Shown: in pieces, positions 14,916 to 16,817 of the stretch
Layout of the letters: each line of letters begins with the position of its first letter
Position numbering within the stretch: the stretch's first letter is position 1
NCBI GenBank assembly: GCA_937975655.1
Contig: CALJTZ010000602.1
Coordinates: 1-16,817, forward strand
Source: an uncultured Synechococcus sp.
GTDB lineage: Bacteria > Cyanobacteriota > Cyanobacteriia > PCC-6307 > Cyanobiaceae
DNA length: 16,817 bases
Direction of reading: 5' to 3'
Position numbers and translations under genes: made by a program
Notes under the pieces: model-generated
Told to the model about the DNA's origin: nothing
Database searches by the model: none
Seen by the model: only the letters and a program-made list of their open reading frames with translations

Positions 14916-16190
14916 TTAATCACGGCGTGGCGCCTTTTCGCTACTGCCCTGGGTGGATGTGAGCCACACCCGCGCCTGCTCCAACGCCTGCTCGCGATTG
15001 TGGATCCGCCCGAAGGCCTGCTCCAGCATCAGGTGATCCAGCAGTGCACCGAGCTGCGGAGAGGGGCGCAGGCCCAGCTCCCGCTGCAGGCTGCCGCCAT
15101 CCAGGGCGGCGCGGGGATGGAACAGGGGATCGCTGGGGTCGCGCCAGCGCGTTAGCCAGGGCTGGGCCTGCTCCGGCGGCCAGCTCAGTACCAGGGCGGG
15201 CAGATCGGCCTCCAGCTGCCGGTGTAATTGCAGTCGATCGGCTTCTGGCAGCGCTGCGGCCGCCGCTGCAGGAGCTGTGGGACCCAGCCGCCGTTGCCAC
15301 AGGTGCAGGCGCTCCACCCGCTGCTGCCACTTGCGGCTGCTGCGCAGGGCCTGCAGGGCCCGGGCATCCAGCACAGCCGCCAGTCGGGCCAAGGGCAGGG
15401 CCTCCAGGGTTCCCTCGGCGCTGAGGCCCGCGGCCCGGGCCCTGGCGGGGGTGAGGACCTCCAGGGCGTTCGGGTTTGCCTGGCTGGTGCCGGGGGGCGC
15501 CCAGGGTTGCAGCAGGCCACAGCGGAGGGTCTGCTGCAGTCCGCGCTGGCCTTGCGGTGCGCCGGCCAGTTTCTCCAGTTCTGCCAGCACCCGCTCCCCG
15601 GCCACCGTGGCGATTCGGCGATGGTGCTGTTGGATCCAGTCCCAGGTGCGGGCCTCGAGCTCAAATCCCAGTTCGCTGGCCAGCCGCAACCCCCGTAACA
15701 GCCGCAAGGGGTCGTCGAGCAGATTCGCCTCGCTCACCGCCACCAGCGCCCGGGCCCGCAGGTGGCCCAGGCCTCCCGTGGGGTCCACCAGGGCGGCGTT
15801 GGGCTCGAGGGGGAGCGCGATGGCGTTCACGGTGTAATCCCGCCGGCGCAGATCCGCCTCCAGGCTTGGGCCCTCCTGGCGGGCCAGGTCCACACTCCAG
15901 CCGCGGATCGCCAGGCGCGCGATCGACCGCTCGGCATCCAGTACCACGGTGCTGCCGCCATGGCGGCGGCTCAGCTGCCGGCAGAGGGCCAGGGCATCCG
16001 CGGGCACCACCAGATCGAGATCGGGCTTGCTGCCCAGCCGATCCAGCAGGGCATCCCGCACGGCCCCTCCCACCAGGGCGGTGCCAGCGGGGAAGGCCTC
16101 CCGGGGAATGGGCCATCCCTCGGCCGCCAGGCGCTGCCAGGCCAGGCCCGCATCAGCCGCAGCATCGCCGCTGGCGCCGGCAGGGGTCAC
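14916..16190 (-). CDS. cca: tRNA CCA nucleotidyltransferase / poly(A) polymerase family protein
   Basis: Class II nucleotidyltransferase adding or repairing the CCA 3' end of tRNAs (the family also includes A-adding and poly(A) enzymes). Key motifs are ALVGGAVRDALLDRLG with the metal-binding pair in KPDLDLVVP, the RRDYTVNAIALPL motif, DPTGGLGHLRARAL, and DPLRLLRGLRLASELGFELE of the neck domain. The C-terminal body is Ala/Leu-rich and weakly conserved. The frame is open to ATGs at 16220 and 16226, but these would overlap the divergent ycf34 start, and the extra 12 residues are featureless. The GTG at 16188-16190 avoids the overlap and is preferred, with modest confidence. The stop is TAA at 14916-14918. 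Separate CC- and A-adding enzymes exist in some cyanobacteria, so the exact specificity is uncertain. Confidence 0.9.
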   Translation of the reverse strand: MTPAGASGDAAADAGLAWQRLAAEGWPIPREAFPAGTALVGGAVRDALLDRLGSKPDLDLVVPADALALCRQLSRRHGGSTVVLDAERSIARLAIRGWSVDLARQEGPSLEADLRRRDYTVNAIALPLEPNAALVDPTGGLGHLRARALVAVSEANLLDDPLRLLRGLRLASELGFELEARTWDWIQQHHRRIATVAGERVLAELEKLAGAPQGQRGLQQTLRCGLLQPWAPPGTSQANPNALEVLTPARARAAGLSAEGTLEALPLARLAAVLDARALQALRSSRKWQQRVERLHLWQRRLGPTAPAAAAAALPEADRLQLHRQLEADLPALVLSWPPEQAQPWLTRWRDPSDPLFHPRAALDGGSLQRELGLRPSPQLGALLDHLMLEQAFGRIHNREQALEQARVWLTSTQGSSEKAPRRD

Positions 16191-16191
16191 A

Positions 16192-16201
16192 ATGGCGCCA
16201 T
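16192..16201. promoter_or_regulatory. 10-bp palindrome between cca and ycf34
   Basis: ATGGCGCCAT is a perfect palindrome in the 28 bases between the preferred cca start (16190) and the ycf34 start (16219). It may be a shared operator, or chance in GC-rich DNA. Confidence 0.25.
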
Positions 16202-16218
16202 CCGCACCGGCTCCGGGC

Positions 16219-16470
16219 ATGTGCATCTGCGTGGACTGCCGCTGGGTCGACCAGTGCCAGGCCTACCACGCGGTGGAACGGCAGCATGGCGTGCCCCACC
16301 TGACGCCGCAGCCCTCCTTCGTGCCTGACGCCCCCAGGATTCATGTGCAGGTGATGACGCTGCCCCACCACCAGGTGGGGGTGGAGTGGGATGTGCGCGA
16401 CTGCGCCAGCTTTGAGGCGGAGCCGGGCCGCTGGCAGCGCCTGCGGCCCGGCCTTGCGGTGCCCACATGA
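16219..16470 (+). CDS. ycf34: Ycf34 family iron-sulfur protein
   Basis: Small protein conserved in cyanobacteria and red-lineage plastids. Work on the Synechocystis homologue linked it to photosynthetic electron transport and Fe-S binding (recalled). The product is 83 residues and begins MCICVDCRWVDQCQAYHAVE. Cys2, Cys4, Cys7 and Cys13 make up the conserved cysteine cluster, followed by the family's H-x2-VE-x2-H pattern. The rest (VQVMTLPHHQVGVEWDVRDC) is typical. The ATG is within GGGCATGTGC, which also holds an ATG on the other strand. The stop overlaps the tsaB start by four bases (ATGA, 16467-16470). It is divergent from cca. Confidence 0.95.
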   Translation: MCICVDCRWVDQCQAYHAVERQHGVPHLTPQPSFVPDAPRIHVQVMTLPHHQVGVEWDVRDCASFEAEPGRWQRLRPGLAVPT

Positions 16471-16817
16471 GTGGCCCGTCGTTGCTGCTGGCGCTGCACA
16501 GCTCCAGTGAAACTTTCGCCCTTGCCGTTCAGGCCCAGGCGGGCGACAACCCGGCCCAGGTGGCCAGTTTTCCCCTGGGGCGCCGGCTCTCCAACGATCT
16601 GCTCACCTGCGTGGAGGAGCTGTTGCCGGCGGACCAGTGGTGCCGGATCGGCCGCCTGGTGGTGGCCACCGGTCCGGGAGGGTTCACTGGCACCCGTCTC
16701 ACCGTGGTGTTCGCCCGCACCCTGGCCCAACAGTTGGCCATCCCCCTGCATGGCTACAGCAGTTTTCTGCTGATGGCCCATCGCTTGGTGGCTCCCGGCC
16801 AGGCGATGGCAGAGGTG
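16467..16817 (+). CDS. tsaB: TsaB/YeaZ-like tRNA t6A biosynthesis protein (3' end outside window)
   Basis: TsaB is a non-catalytic ASKHA-fold partner of TsaD in making N6-threonylcarbamoyl-adenosine at position 37 of ANN-decoding tRNAs. The ATG at 16467-16469 overlaps the ycf34 stop. 117 codons are present and the frame is open at the window end. The start MSGPSLLLALHSSSETFALA aligns with the family's LALDTS-type first strand; His replaces the usual Asp, a change I believe is common in picocyanobacteria. The signature VVATGPGGFTGTRLTVVFAR (about 65-84) is the family's GPGSFTGxR motif with Gly for Ser. Full TsaB is about 210-230 residues, so about half is missing. It is cotranscribed with ycf34 and neighbours another tRNA-maturation gene, cca. 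Confidence 0.9.
   Translation, partial: MSGPSLLLALHSSSETFALAVQAQAGDNPAQVASFPLGRRLSNDLLTCVEELLPADQWCRIGRLVVATGPGGFTGTRLTVVFARTLAQQLAIPLHGYSSFLLMAHRLVAPGQAMAEV

Overview
The window comes from a high-GC alpha-cyanobacterium of the marine/freshwater Synechococcus-Cyanobium group. The evidence is the gene content: plastoquinone-type NDH-1 subunits ndhF and ndhM, plant-type phytoene desaturase pds/crtP next to phytoene synthase crtB, a Z-ISO/NnrU protein, a RbcR-type LysR regulator, Ycf34, a DUF3172 protein, an RRM RNA-binding protein and a short group 2 sigma factor. Genes are packed tightly, with start/stop overlaps, very short convergent gaps, and no intergenic stretch longer than about 230 bases. 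I see no tRNA, rRNA, CRISPR array or insertion sequence.

Left block (1-6091). The 3' part of an HlyD-type type I secretion adaptor (plus strand, clearly lower GC) converges on a minus-strand series. In transcription order that series is aspS (lacking its 5' end), a group 2 sigma factor, dps and pyrG.

Right block (6092-16817). This is a photosynthesis neighbourhood. ndhF (lacking its 3' end) and a Z-ISO-like gene lie on the minus strand. rbcR is divergent from Z-ISO and points toward the DUF3172 gene. ndhM and the DUF3172 gene form a translationally coupled minus-strand pair. pds and crtB are divergent from ndhM and form a plus-strand pair. crtB overlaps the stop codon of an alpha/beta hydrolase, which follows an RNA-binding protein gene on the minus strand. 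Then come the CCA-adding enzyme gene (minus) and, head-to-head with it, ycf34 and the start of tsaB (plus, running off the window).

The most striking feature is the join between the blocks. At about 6092 the ndhF frame, cut after about 603 codons, runs without a stop into aspS, which lacks about 90 N-terminal residues including most of its anticodon-binding OB fold. The result is one open frame coding for a 15-helix membrane protein fused to an AspRS catalytic core. An assembly chimera is the leading explanation, because both parent genes should be needed. If real, it would be a membrane-tethered tRNA synthetase.

Functionally, the right block groups two NDH-1 subunits with three carotenoid genes (crtB, pds, Z-ISO). 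The link may be the plastoquinone pool: NDH-1 reduces it and Pds uses it as electron acceptor. Two candidate inverted-repeat operators sit in the divergent gaps of this block.
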